Assembly (NCBI GenBank): GCA_900757595.1
Contig: CAAEOL010000004.1
Location: forward strand, 1-6,074
Reading direction: 5' to 3'
Length of the DNA stretch: 6,074 bases
Source of the DNA: an uncultured Collinsella sp.
GTDB lineage: Bacteria; Actinomycetota; Coriobacteriia; Coriobacteriales; Coriobacteriaceae
How positions within the stretch are numbered: the first letter of the stretch is position 1; each line of letters begins with the position of its first letter. The notes under the pieces are model-generated. The model was not told where the DNA came from. It was given only the letters and a program-made list of their open reading frames with translations, and did not search any database. The translations under genes were made by a program, and so were the position numbers. Below are positions 5,852 through 6,074 of this stretch, piece by piece.

Positions 5852-5938
5852 GCGGGCGTGGCGGAATTGGCAGACGCGTACGGTTCAGGTCCGTATGGGG
5901 GCAACCCCATGAAGGTTCAAGTCCTTTCGCCCGCACCA
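5852..5938 (+). tRNA. tRNA-Leu (anticodon CAG)
   Basis: An 87-base class II tRNA. The acceptor GCGGGCG (5852-5858) pairs fully with CGCCCGC (5928-5934); A5935 is the leucine discriminator and CCA (5936-5938) is encoded. The anticodon stem TACGG/CCGTA (5879-5883 and 5891-5895) closes the loop TTCAGGT with anticodon CAG at 5886-5888, reading CUG, a codon used heavily by all five genes here. The long variable arm (TGGGG-GCAA-CCCCA, 5896-5909) is typical of Leu. The T-stem GAAGG/CCTTT (one G-U pair) carries the loop TTCAAGT. No defects are seen. Confidence 0.97.
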
Positions 5939-5945
5939 TTAAATG

Positions 5946-5975
5946 AAAGAGCTCCCAGCAATGGGAGCTTTTTTG
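5946..5975 (+). terminator. Rho-independent terminator of tRNA-Leu
   Basis: AGCTCCCA (5950-5957) pairs with TGGGAGCT (5962-5969) around a GCAA tetraloop, and the stem is followed by TTTTT. The A-rich bases at 5946-5948 extend pairing with the T-tract, so it might work on both strands. It starts 12 bases after the tRNA CCA end. Confidence 0.9.
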
Positions 5976-6014
5976 TAATATGAGAAAGCCATTGTCAATA
6001 GGCATGCGCATTCG

Positions 6015-6039
6015 GACCCGGCCCTAAGCCGGGTCTTTT
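6015..6039 (+). terminator. Second terminator-like hairpin
   Basis: GACCCGGC (6015-6022) pairs perfectly with GCCGGGTC (6028-6035) around a five-base loop, followed by TTTTC then GTTT. No gene lies between the tRNA-Leu terminator and this hairpin, so it is either a backup terminator or an attenuator in the leader of a gene beyond the window. The opposite strand has no T-tract. The remaining bases to 6074 show only a short palindrome (TCCCG-T-CGGGA, 6044-6054), a GC-repeat and no supported gene. Confidence 0.65.
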
Positions 6040-6074
6040 CGTTTCCCGTCGGGAGGACCCGCGCGCGCTGCATG

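Noticed and set aside
5799..6011. A small minus-strand frame containing KGLEPSWGCPHTDLNRTRL
   Set aside because: This is the well-known spurious protein made by translating the antisense strand of tRNA-Leu genes; the tRNA explains the sequence.

Overview
The window reads as a chromosomal housekeeping segment of a GC-rich Gram-positive bacterium. Actinomycetota of the Coriobacteriia type, for example a Collinsella-like gut organism, is my best guess. The guess rests on the strongly GC-biased third codon positions, purine-rich ribosome binding sites, factor-independent terminators with U-tracts, and a compact MetRS-RsmI-RsmA-TatD neighbourhood. It is an inference, not a database result.

Layout. 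Positions 1-16 look like the 3' end of a tRNA gene, followed by a very good terminator (30-59). Positions 60-312 contain no credible gene. They hold a large imperfect inverted repeat (73-120), a 12-bp palindrome resembling a TetR-type operator (211-222), and an AT-richer patch that could be a promoter. Five genes then run on the + strand: a cytoplasmic GH5/exo-1,3-glucanase-fold protein (313-1374), rsmI (1381-2259), metG (2329-3930), rsmA/ksgA (4041-4901) and a TatD-family metal hydrolase (4891-5808). A terminator separates metG from rsmA. A tRNA-Leu(CAG) gene (5852-5938) with its own clear promoter and terminator follows, then a second terminator-like hairpin (6015-6039) and an unassigned tail.

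Function. Four protein genes and the tRNA serve translation or nucleic-acid maintenance. RsmI methylates the 16S rRNA P-site cytidine, RsmA dimethylates the 3'-end adenines of 16S rRNA, MetG charges tRNA-Met, TatD is a metal-dependent nuclease/hydrolase, and tRNA-Leu(CAG) reads CUG. The GH5-like protein is the odd member. It keeps the fold signatures and the nucleophile Glu of exo-1,3-glucanases, but the acid/base Asn-Glu-Pro is Asp-Thr-Pro and the conserved Asp-Leu-His is Asp-Leu-Ala. It is probably not a normal retaining glucanase. It lacks a signal peptide, lies six bases before rsmI, and shares its reading frame.

I found no mobile element, CRISPR array or obviously new multi-gene system. 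The best leads are the degenerate GH5 protein and the dyad structures upstream of it.
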